Shown one piece after another: positions 1 to 9,300 of a DNA stretch of 64,000 nt. The stretch comes from Methanotrichaceae archaeon. Lineage in GTDB: Archaea; Halobacteriota; Methanosarcinia; Methanotrichales; Methanotrichaceae. The stretch lies in contig JAFGMR010000021.1 in assembly GCA_016927425.1 (NCBI GenBank), positions 26,679-90,678 of the forward strand, read 5' to 3'. The translations under genes and the position numbers were made by a program. Numbering within the stretch: position 1 is the stretch's first letter; each line of letters opens with the position of its first letter. Below the pieces are notes generated by a model. The model was not told the origin of the DNA. It was given only the letters and a program-made list of their open reading frames with translations, and ran no database searches.

Positions 1-527
1 TCTACGCCTTGGACGCATCTGATGGCAGAGAGATCTGGACCTACGATACAGGCGCCTACATGATGTCCTCGCCCTCGTTCTCAGAGGGCTTGCTCTTCAT
101 AGGCTCGGACGACGGTTGCCTTTACGCCTTCGGGGTGAAGCCTTCTGAGGTGATCTTCGAGGGCGAAGTCCTCCTCGAAGACGGCAGCTTCAACTTAACC
201 GCAGAGAGCGGCGTAGCATACTCAATCGATGAGAGGAGCGCACTTGGAGCGCTTATAAAAGCTTCTGAGACTGGTGGGTTCGATCTCAGCGTAGACGACT
301 CTATTTGGGACGATTACGGCCTTTTCGTGAGATCGATAGATGGAATCGAGGCAGGGGTCGGAGAGATCTGGATGTACTGGGTCAACTATCCGGACGAGCC
401 CATGCCCTTGGGAGGCTCGGACCGCTTCTTCTTGGAGGAAGGCGACGTCGTGACCTTTTACATTGGAGATAGGGGCAAAGGTCCATATGACTCACATAAG
501 ATCGTTATAACGACGAGATGGGGGTGA
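1..527 (+). CDS. 3' part of surface PQQ-type beta-propeller protein with DUF4430 domain
   Basis: The reading frame is open at the left edge of the window, so the start lies outside. The first visible residues (YALDASDGREIWTYDTG) form a PQQ/quinoprotein-type propeller repeat, followed by a closing blade with IGSDDGCLYAFG. The remaining ~120 residues form a DUF4430-like domain, with ALGALIKASE, a W-Y-WVNYPDEP core and LEEGDVVTFYIG. DUF4430 is related to the C-terminal beta domain of transcobalamin/intrinsic factor (family knowledge). The visible part closely resembles residues ~350-530 of the next gene, so the two are tandem paralogues. The stop codon lies inside the next gene (10-base overlap), suggesting translational coupling. 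There is no C-terminal membrane anchor. A role in binding a ligand at the cell surface is inferred. Confidence 0.75.
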   Translation, partial: YALDASDGREIWTYDTGAYMMSSPSFSEGLLFIGSDDGCLYAFGVKPSEVIFEGEVLLEDGSFNLTAESGVAYSIDERSALGALIKASETGGFDLSVDDSIWDDYGLFVRSIDGIEAGVGEIWMYWVNYPDEPMPLGGSDRFFLEEGDVVTFYIGDRGKGPYDSHKIVITTRWG

Positions 528-3500
528 AGATAAGCTTGTACAATCATCAATGCAATAGCTCAAGCTTGAACAGGCTCATGTCATCTGGATTGAGCGGAAG
601 TTTGGCCCTCTTATTACTTGTCTTCGCGACGATCGGCCCAGCTCTTGGAGACTTCACGACCTTTCATGGCGATCCACAAAGAAGCGGAAACGTGAGCGAC
701 GAGGGGCCAAGCTCTCCTAACCTTTTGTGGAAGAACAGCCTGTCCCCTTACAGCTCCATTGGTGGGGGATCCGTCGCTTCAGATGGCAAGGTTTACATCT
801 CCAACTGGCAGGATATGAGCTTCAGAGGCGAACAGGGAATCGGCTGCCTTGCTGCGAAGAACGGCTCTATCATGTGGTTCAACCCGATAGGCGGCAAGGG
901 TGGCGCCTCTACTCCTTCCATCTCAGAAGACCGGATCTATGCGGGCTCTGCTAAGGGCGATCTCTACTGCCTGGATGCATCCACCGGCGTGGTCATCTGG
1001 AATAGGACCATTGAAGAGAACCCTGAATGGTGGGGCCTTGCCTCCTCACCCTTGGTGATTGAGGACGAGATAATCGTGAACGCATTCTCAGAGGGTATTC
1101 TGCACGTCCTCGACCTTGAAGGAGTCGAGCTTTGGAGCATCTCCACCGGAAAGACCGATCATTTCACATCTCCAGCTGGATGCGACGGAAAGGTCTACTT
1201 CGCAGGAGGAGATCCTGCGCTTTATTGCCTCGATCTCTCAAATCGAAGTGTAACCTGGAAATACGAAACAGAAGGCCCAATAACCACAACTCCTGCCGTC
1301 GCCGATGGGCAGATCTTCTTTGCTACCAATGAACACATCCACGCCGTGGAGACAAACACCGGAGGCGAAGTATGGGCAGCTGAGATGAGAGGAACCATCT
1401 CCTCGCCCGCCATATCTCGTGGCCGGGTTTACATCGGAACAGATGATGGCACATTGAACTGCTACGACTTTTATAACGGCACACTCTACTGGAGCGCAAA
1501 AGTGAATGGCCCTGTCGTATCCTCGCCAGTGATCGCAGATGGTAGGGTCTACTTCGGGACGAACATCGATGATGGAACCGTCTACGCCTTGGATGCTGAG
1601 ACCGGCGATCCAGCTTGGACCTATCTCATTGGCGAGTACGTCATGTCCTCGCCTGCGGTCTTTGATGGCGTTCTATACATAGGCTCAGACGATGGCTGCC
1701 TTTATGCCTTTGGACCTGGGGCTTCTAAAACAGGAGTGACAGAAGCGCCTTCAGGCCTGATATGGGGAGGCACTGTTCTGCTTGAAGCTGGAGATATCAA
1801 CGTCACCGGGGCCGATGGCATCGTTCACGCCGTCGCCAAGAAATCAGCTCTAGGAGCCCTTATCGAAGCCTCCGAGGCCGGGGGGTTTGAGCTCATCCTG
1901 GATGCCTCTATCTGGGACATTCGCGCCCCCATCATTAAGTCTGTAGGAGGCATAGATGCCAAGGACAACGAATCCTGGAGGTATTGGGTGAACTACCCAG
2001 ACGAGCCCGTGCCTCTAGTCGGACCAGACCAACTCCTGCTGGAAGACAGCGACAACGTCACTTTCTACCTGGGTGATCGACATACACTGCCTTTCGAATC
2101 GCCCAGGACGAATATAACCGCTAAGGTGCTATTAAAGAGGCCAGAGGTTCTCTTCGTAACCGCAGAGAACCTTGCTGTGATCAGGGAAGCTATGAAGGAC
2201 GCTGTCCTGAACGTTACGTTGGCCTCCCTGGACCTTGCACCTTCGAACCTTTCTGGTTACGACCTGATATTTCTGGAGATGGTGGGAAGCGAGGGCGCAA
2301 GGAGACTGGCCCCTCTGCTAGAGGCACCAAAGGCGGCAGGCGTTCCCGTGATCTCGATCCACTCGGAAGGATACGACGTCCTTCTCTCCAATGTCGACAT
2401 AGAAGAGCATCTCGAGATAGAGGACTACTGGAACTACGGCGGCATCGATAACATGGATGGGCTCTTCTCCTACCTGGGCGCAAGATTCTGCAGCCTGGAC
2501 GTGCCGGTAATCGAGCCCATTCCAACGCCCAAGGCATACATCTGCCATCCGGACTCGCCGGACCTCTTCTTGAACACCACCTCTTATCTTCAGTGGTACC
2601 GGAATAACACCATACATGGATACAACGAGAGCGCGCCGACCATAGGCATGATGAACCTGGCAGGCGATCCCGTGACCTCACCGCTACGAAGCAATATTGT
2701 CAGGGCCTTGGAGTCGAAGGGCGCAAACGTGATTGACATCGGCTTTGATAACACCTCCACGATAATGGAGCTATTCATCCAGAATAATTCGACCATCGTC
2801 GACGCTGTGATCCTCACGAAGCCCTTCAGGCTGAACTACGGAGATCCCGAGCAGGGGATCGAGGATCTCAAGGGGCTGAACGTTCCGATCCTCAACGCGA
2901 TGAAGCTCTGGTACCAAACCCCGGAGGAATGGAGGAACAGCATTGGCCTTTACCCAACCGAGGTCTACTTCAAGCTCGCAATGCCCGAGATGGACGGGAT
3001 CGTAGAGCCCATAGCAGTCGCAGGAAGGACCGAGGATGGGACATTCGAAGCTGTCTCAAGCCAAGTTGAATGGCTCGCAGATAGAGCCATAGCCTGGGCA
3101 GAGCTTGGCCAAAAGCCAAACTCTGAGAAGAAGGCGGCAATCATCTACTACAATCACGGCGGAGGAAAGGACAACCTGGGCGCGACATACATAAACGTTC
3201 CAAGGAGCCTCCAGGAGATCCTGGACGGCTTGAACGAGTCAGGCTACCTCGTCGAAGGGACAGTTCCAGACGAGCGGGATCTGGTCGACCTGATGGCCCA
3301 TGAAGGGACGAACGTGGGCACCTGGGCTCCTGGGGAGCTGGAGGCCATGGTCAAAGCTGGAAACGCGACTCTCATCCCTGTTGACGATTATATGGAGTGG
3401 TTTGGTGAGATCGATCCAGCAAAGCAGCTAGAGGTGACGGAAAGGTGGGGTCCGCCTCCAGGAGAGATCATGGTCTACGAGAACGATACTGGAAAGTACT

Positions 3501-6145
3501 TCGTGATCCCCAAGCTCAGTTTTGGAAATATCATCCTTGCCCCCCAGCCGACGAGGGGGTGGCTCCAGAACAACACCGTGCTGTATCACAGAAAGGATAT
3601 CCCGCCGCATCACCAGTACATCGCCTTCTACCTCTGGCTCAGGAAGGGTTTCGATGCTGACTTCATCGTCCACCTAGGAAAGCACGGAACCCAGGAATGG
3701 ACACCAGGGAAGGAAAGCGGAATATCAAGCGACGAATGCTGGCCCGGGATACTGATCCAGGATCTTCCAGTGATCTACCCATACATCGTCGACAACATCG
3801 CCGAGGGCTCTCAGGCCAAAAGGAGGGGCGATGCCGTGATGATAACTCATCTGACGCCGCCCATAGTGGCCTCTGGCCTTTACGGCAACTTCACCAACCT
3901 GGCGGAGACCGCCTTCAACTACAACAACGTCGAGAACGCCACTGTGAAAGCGCTCTACAAAGAGGACATCATCGCCCAGTGCGAGGAGATGCACCTCGAC
4001 GAGGATTTGGGTGTAAACCTGAGCGAGCTCTCATCCGATCCAGAGGCCTTCGACGATTTCATTGACGAGCTGGAGCACTACCTCTACGATCTGAAGACGG
4101 AGTTCATGCCCTACGGCCTTCACACGTTCAGCTGGCCGATGGAGGGATTAGCCCTGGTGGAGATGGTAGAATCGATGCTTGGAGAGGACTACAAGAGAGA
4201 GGTCGCCTTGATGATATCCTACGAGGATTATCCGAACCCATCGAGGCTGGATAAGGAACGAGAGCTGGATAACTGTTCTCAAGACCTTTTGGGCATAGTC
4301 CTGCACAACGGCACAAAGCCTGATCTCGCCCAGGTGAAGATATTCTCCAACCTCACAGGCGCGGGCGATGAGGTTGTGCCATCGGAGAACCTGACAACGC
4401 TTCTGGAGCTAGGCCTCTCTTATTCTGAAGGGCTCAATGCCTGTGCCGAGGAGATGCCTCGATTCATAGCAGCTTCCGAGTCCCAGTACACGCCGCCTTC
4501 GCCAGCAGACGATCCGATAAGAGATCCAAACGTCCTCCCAACCGGCAGGAACTTCCATTCGATAAGCCCCCGAATGGTCCCGACGTCTGCGGCCTGGGGG
4601 GCAGGCCAGTCCCTCGCAGAGATGCTGATAGAGAAGTATCGGGAGGACAACAACGGAACCTACCCACAGAAGATGGCGATCATCCTCTGGGCCTGGGCTA
4701 TGACAGATCATGGAATCGTTGAGTCGGAGATCCTTCACATGATCGGAGCAGAGCCAGTCTGGGACACTTATGGCGGTGTCTCTGATGTGGAGCTGGTGCC
4801 CCTTGAGGAGCTCGGAAGGCCCAGGATAGACGTGCTCGTCATCCCTTCAGGGCTCGATAGAGACCTCTTCCCTGAGAAGCTTAAGCTCATCGACAAGGCG
4901 ATAAGGTTGGCTGCAAACGACACCGATACCACCTATCCCAACTACGTCAGGCAAAACGCTCAGGAGATCAATGAGTCGCTGATTGCGACAGGGAACTACA
5001 CCGAAGGGGATGCAGAGTACCTTTCCGCCTCCAGGATATTCCTAGAGGCTGCGGGAACCTACGGGCCAAACCTGGACAGCGCAGTTTCCGCAAGCGACAC
5101 CTGGGAAGACGACGAAACGCTTGGCAACCTTTTCATCGACAGGATGTCCTACATATACGGAGATGATATCTGGGGAAGCGAGAGATCCTCGGGAGAGGTC
5201 TTCGACACCGATGTGCAAAGAGAGGTCTACGAGCTGAACCTGGCAGATGTCGATGCAGTCTCTCAACACACCAACTCCAACCTCTACGGCTTCATCGATA
5301 ACGACGACGTCTTCCAGTACGTGGGAGGCCTTGGCATGGCCGTGAGAACCGTCACCGGAGAGACACCTCCTATGTACGTAACTGACGCTAGAGATCCAAA
5401 CCATCAGTCGGTTGATTCTCTGCATGATGTCTTCCACAAAGAGCTTAGGACACGGTACTACAACCCCAAGTGGATCGAGGGGATGATGTCTCAGGGCTAC
5501 TCCGGAGCAAGGGAGATGGACCGGTTCGTCGAGTATCTCTGGGGCTGGGAGACCACGGTCCCGGATCTGGTCTCCGAAAACACTTGGAACGAGGTCCATG
5601 ACGTATACGTGAACGACAAGTACGAGATGGGGCTTCAGGAGTTCTTCGACCAGAACAACCCTTACGCCTTCCAGGTGATCTCCGCAAGGATGCTGGAGAC
5701 CTCCAGGAAGGAGAGGTGGTATCCTCCCGAAGAGGTGAAGCGGGAGCTTGCAGAGAGGTTTGAAGAGTCAGAGATGGAGTACGGCGTCACATGTTGTCAT
5801 CACACCTGCGGAAATTTGCTTCTCAGAGAGTACATGAATGGCGTGCTGAGCGGCGTTGAGCCCGAGAGGTCAAGCAGCTCTGGCAAGGGCGCTGTGTCCA
5901 GCGAACACGCCCGCACCAGGGATTCCGGCGCCTCCAACCAGACGAGTTCCTCTGGGGTGGGAATGACAAGTGCAGAAAAGCCAGTCGAATCCGAGTCCAT
6001 CCAGGGCGAGGTTTCAGGATTCGTTATGGAAGACTCGTTGGAGAAGAGCAGCATGCCTTCCGTATCAGGAGCTCCTCTGATCGGCGTCATCCTCGTCCTC
6101 TTCATCCTTCTGGTCATAGGGGTGGGGTTCAAAAGGGAAAGGTAG
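518..6145 (+). CDS. Secreted, membrane-anchored CobN-like chelatase fused to PQQ propeller and DUF4430
   Basis: This is a 1875-residue protein. A signal segment lies at ~20-45 (LALLLLVFATIGPALG), then a PQQ-type propeller (~46-400), a DUF4430 domain (~410-537) and a CobN/BchH-type chelatase large-subunit region (~538-1790). The family's signature histidine motif appears near residue 1052 as HLGKHGTQEWTPGK; the family usually has GTHG, so a Thr is replaced by Lys. A CCHHTC motif lies near 1757. A Ser-rich linker leads to one C-terminal helix and a KRER tail, so the catalytic part should face outside. Many N-x-S/T sequons agree with export. CobN inserts cobalt into hydrogenobyrinate diamide using ATP, which is not expected outside the cell, so chelation, tetrapyrrole capture or metal exchange is only inferred. 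An alternative start is Met at 578. Confidence 0.85.
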   Translation: MGVKISLYNHQCNSSSLNRLMSSGLSGSLALLLLVFATIGPALGDFTTFHGDPQRSGNVSDEGPSSPNLLWKNSLSPYSSIGGGSVASDGKVYISNWQDMSFRGEQGIGCLAAKNGSIMWFNPIGGKGGASTPSISEDRIYAGSAKGDLYCLDASTGVVIWNRTIEENPEWWGLASSPLVIEDEIIVNAFSEGILHVLDLEGVELWSISTGKTDHFTSPAGCDGKVYFAGGDPALYCLDLSNRSVTWKYETEGPITTTPAVADGQIFFATNEHIHAVETNTGGEVWAAEMRGTISSPAISRGRVYIGTDDGTLNCYDFYNGTLYWSAKVNGPVVSSPVIADGRVYFGTNIDDGTVYALDAETGDPAWTYLIGEYVMSSPAVFDGVLYIGSDDGCLYAFGPGASKTGVTEAPSGLIWGGTVLLEAGDINVTGADGIVHAVAKKSALGALIEASEAGGFELILDASIWDIRAPIIKSVGGIDAKDNESWRYWVNYPDEPVPLVGPDQLLLEDSDNVTFYLGDRHTLPFESPRTNITAKVLLKRPEVLFVTAENLAVIREAMKDAVLNVTLASLDLAPSNLSGYDLIFLEMVGSEGARRLAPLLEAPKAAGVPVISIHSEGYDVLLSNVDIEEHLEIEDYWNYGGIDNMDGLFSYLGARFCSLDVPVIEPIPTPKAYICHPDSPDLFLNTTSYLQWYRNNTIHGYNESAPTIGMMNLAGDPVTSPLRSNIVRALESKGANVIDIGFDNTSTIMELFIQNNSTIVDAVILTKPFRLNYGDPEQGIEDLKGLNVPILNAMKLWYQTPEEWRNSIGLYPTEVYFKLAMPEMDGIVEPIAVAGRTEDGTFEAVSSQVEWLADRAIAWAELGQKPNSEKKAAIIYYNHGGGKDNLGATYINVPRSLQEILDGLNESGYLVEGTVPDERDLVDLMAHEGTNVGTWAPGELEAMVKAGNATLIPVDDYMEWFGEIDPAKQLEVTERWGPPPGEIMVYENDTGKYFVIPKLSFGNIILAPQPTRGWLQNNTVLYHRKDIPPHHQYIAFYLWLRKGFDADFIVHLGKHGTQEWTPGKESGISSDECWPGILIQDLPVIYPYIVDNIAEGSQAKRRGDAVMITHLTPPIVASGLYGNFTNLAETAFNYNNVENATVKALYKEDIIAQCEEMHLDEDLGVNLSELSSDPEAFDDFIDELEHYLYDLKTEFMPYGLHTFSWPMEGLALVEMVESMLGEDYKREVALMISYEDYPNPSRLDKERELDNCSQDLLGIVLHNGTKPDLAQVKIFSNLTGAGDEVVPSENLTTLLELGLSYSEGLNACAEEMPRFIAASESQYTPPSPADDPIRDPNVLPTGRNFHSISPRMVPTSAAWGAGQSLAEMLIEKYREDNNGTYPQKMAIILWAWAMTDHGIVESEILHMIGAEPVWDTYGGVSDVELVPLEELGRPRIDVLVIPSGLDRDLFPEKLKLIDKAIRLAANDTDTTYPNYVRQNAQEINESLIATGNYTEGDAEYLSASRIFLEAAGTYGPNLDSAVSASDTWEDDETLGNLFIDRMSYIYGDDIWGSERSSGEVFDTDVQREVYELNLADVDAVSQHTNSNLYGFIDNDDVFQYVGGLGMAVRTVTGETPPMYVTDARDPNHQSVDSLHDVFHKELRTRYYNPKWIEGMMSQGYSGAREMDRFVEYLWGWETTVPDLVSENTWNEVHDVYVNDKYEMGLQEFFDQNNPYAFQVISARMLETSRKERWYPPEEVKRELAERFEESEMEYGVTCCHHTCGNLLLREYMNGVLSGVEPERSSSSGKGAVSSEHARTRDSGASNQTSSSGVGMTSAEKPVESESIQGEVSGFVMEDSLEKSSMPSVSGAPLIGVILVLFILLVIGVGFKRER

Positions 6146-6177
6146 CAGAGGCGACGCTAGAGCATTAATCCGCCTCT

Positions 6178-6230
6178 CCCTATGCAGAGGGAAGCATAGG
6201 GTCAGAGATCGGAGGGCTCCGCCACTCCGA
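6178..6230 (+). terminator. Two stem-loops between the CobN-like genes
   Basis: CCCTATGC (6178-6185) pairs perfectly with GCATAGGG (6194-6201) across an 8-base loop. A second stem, CGGAG/CTCCG, follows at about 6210-6230. They lie 30-85 bases after the upstream stop and before the next promoter. No long T-run follows, so they may end or protect the first transcript or act as a processing site. Confidence 0.4.
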
Positions 6231-6258
6231 AATTTCTTACGCAATATCGTTCGCAACT

Positions 6259-6268
6259 CTTAAATAAC
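6259..6268 (+). promoter_or_regulatory. Putative TATA box for second CobN-like gene
   Basis: CTTAAATAAC in an AT-rich stretch. Transcription would start near 6288, leaving a short leader that contains GGTGAT (6301-6306) just before the ATG at 6310. The second chelatase gene may therefore have its own promoter. Confidence 0.4.
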
Positions 6269-6309
6269 ATAAATTTGCTCAAACTCAAACCTACTTGTCT
6301 GGTGATGAT

Positions 6310-9300
6310 ATGCCCTGGAGGATCACAGATCAATCATTGATGCCCTTGTTGCTGTTGGCGGCTCTCTTGATCGGTGCGCCATTCGCCTCGCTGGCTGAGA
6401 TGGACGGCTCTTCGGAGGAAAGCCCGGATACAAATTCGACCATAGTTCAAGAAGATGTGGGGATCGTGAACTACTCTGAGAACGGATCGGAGCCATCTCC
6501 TTATTTGTTAGGGGTTCTCAATTTCAACAAAAGCAAAAAATTATTATTCGTCTTGGGGACCGATTTTAATGAGATCTCTCTTAAGAAGGCAGCATCCCAT
6601 CCCTCGATAGCTTCAGAGTTGAACGTTACCATATTCACCAGGAACGACACCCTGCCCGATGAAATGAGTTTCTCGGACTATGCGGTCGTCTTCATGGAGT
6701 CGCAGGATGAGGCCGTAGTGAATGGATGGAATGCTAGCATAAATGATTCCAAGCTCATTGGAGTCAGGTTCATAGGATACAACCTCTCCTCAAACATCAC
6801 CGCCCCCAACGTCGACCTTTCCTCGGCCAACTACACCGATATCGAGAGGTACTGGGTGCAGGGCGGAGACGGCAACATGGAGAATATGCTCAGGTTCGTG
6901 GGTCAGAAGTTCTGCGGTTCGTGGGCAGACGAAACCGTTTCTGAACCTCTGCTCCTGCGCTCGAAGATCGGCATAACATACATCACCAACTCGCAAACCA
7001 ACATCTACTATCTAAACAAGGTCCTCTCAGAACGGGGCGTTATCAAAGATCTCTTCAACGTCACTGTGATGGACGGAATGGATGGCGAGGAGGTTGCAGC
7101 TAAGCTTTCGAACTTATCCGATCAGGATGTCGTCATACTGCACATGATAGGATACATCGAGCTCTCAAAGTTCAAGGATATCCTCCTAAATGCCAAGGCC
7201 GCTGGCACACAGATCGGACTTAACTCAACGAGCGATGCGTATGGAATTAGCACAATCGACCTGAGCGGTCCGCCTTATAATGAGATAAATAACTACATTT
7301 ACAGAGATGGATATGCCAATATGGAGAACTTTCTTCGCTTCATAGGGGCAAAAAATGAGGATGTCTACATCGAATATAAACTAGCCGCAGCCCCGTCAAT
7401 TCCCGATCATGGGATCTACCATCCAGATGCGTTTCCTAGGATCTTCAAGGACAGCGCCGAGTATCTTGAGTGGTATGCAGATAATGGGTATGATGAGACC
7501 GCACCTACGATCGGCATAATAGCTACCAATAATATTGTTAAGGATCCTCTCTTTGCCACCGCCGACGATGTTATAATCAGGAACCTTGAATCCAAAGGAT
7601 GTAATGTCATCTACACCACCTACAAGGTTTGCGCAGATGATGTTGACTATTTCACAAGAAATGGAAAAGTACTGGTGGATTGCATAATCTCTTTGAAGGG
7701 TTTCGGCCTCAATTATGGGGATCAGGAAAAAGGTGTGGAATATTTAAAGAAGTACGACGTTCCCGTGCTAAAAGCGGTCCAAGATCCTTCCCAAACGCCT
7801 TCGCAGTTCAATGAGAGCGCCAGGGGATTGGGAATGATTATGATCTCCTTTCAGGTTATACAGCCTGAGATCGATGGATGTACCGATTATATATGGGTTT
7901 CAGGTTATGTCAAAGATCCAGCTACTGAGCAGGACTACTACGAACCCCTAATGCCGCAGGTGAATTGGCTATGCGACAGGGCGATCTCCTGGGCAAACCT
8001 CGGAAGATGCAATAATGCCGACAAAAAGGTCAGCATCATATATTACAACCACGAAGGCGGCAAGAACGATATCGGCGCAAGCTATCTGGACATCTCCTCC
8101 AGCTTCACGCTGCTTCTCGAACGGATGCGAACAGATGGCTATGATATCGGAAACGGCTCAATTCCAAACGGCAGCGAGCTCATAGACCTCTTCATAGAGA
8201 GCAGGAATGTGGGCACCTGGGCGCCCGGCGAGCTTGAAAAGGTTGTAAACTCGGGCAATGTCACACTCGTCTCTGTTGACGATTATTTATTCTGGTACAA
8301 CACATTGCCAAATAGCACCCGTTCAGATGTCGAGGCAACGTGGGGCAAAGCTCCCGGCGACATCATGGTGTACGAAGGAAGCTTTGTGATCCCCACGGTG
8401 CAGTTCGGAAAGGTCAATTTCATACCTCAGCCGAGCAAAGCCTGGCTCTCTGACGAATCGCTCATTTATCACAACAAGTCTATACCTCCAACACACCAGT
8501 ATCTTGCAACATATTTCTGGATCAACAACGTCTATGATGCAGATGCCATAATCCACTTCGGCACCCATGGAACACAGGAATGGTTCCCAGGAAAGGAGGT
8601 GGGTCTGAGCAGGTACGACTATTCAGCCATCTTGGTGAACGATACGCCAGTGATATATCCCTACATAATGGACAATGTGGGCGAGGGCACCCAGGCCAAA
8701 CGCCGCGGCAACGCTGTGATCATAGACCACCTGACGCCGCCGATAATAGAGGCGGGGATCTATGGAGACCTGGCAGCGATGCACGAGAAGATTCACAATT
8801 ACGGAGATGCCAAGGTTGCCAACGATTCCGCGATGATGGCCCTATATCGCAACAGCATCATCGGGCTTTACGAGAATCTCTCGATGGAAAACGACCTTGG
8901 CGTAACTCCAGACGAGCTCAGGGCGTTGCAGGATGATGAATTTGGAAATTTCATTGGGAACAATGTCCATAACTATCTGCACAAACTTCAGTCCACGCTA
9001 ATGCCCTATGGCGTCCACATCTTCGGCCTCGGTCCAAAGGATGAAAAACTGGTCAGTATGGTCAAATCAATGCTTCGAAGCGATTTCGTCTACCACATCT
9101 ACGATGCAATCCCTCAGGATGACGGAGATGAGGAAGATTGGAGAGATGCCGCGAATGCTTATGCAATCGAGCTCTTGAACGCAACGCTGCTAGATGGAAA
9201 GAACGTGTCCGCCGCCCAGCTCGATGTTCTCAACCTAACGAATGCCGATGAAAACATAACTGCCGATCTCCATCTGGCACTTGAATATTCCAATCAACTG

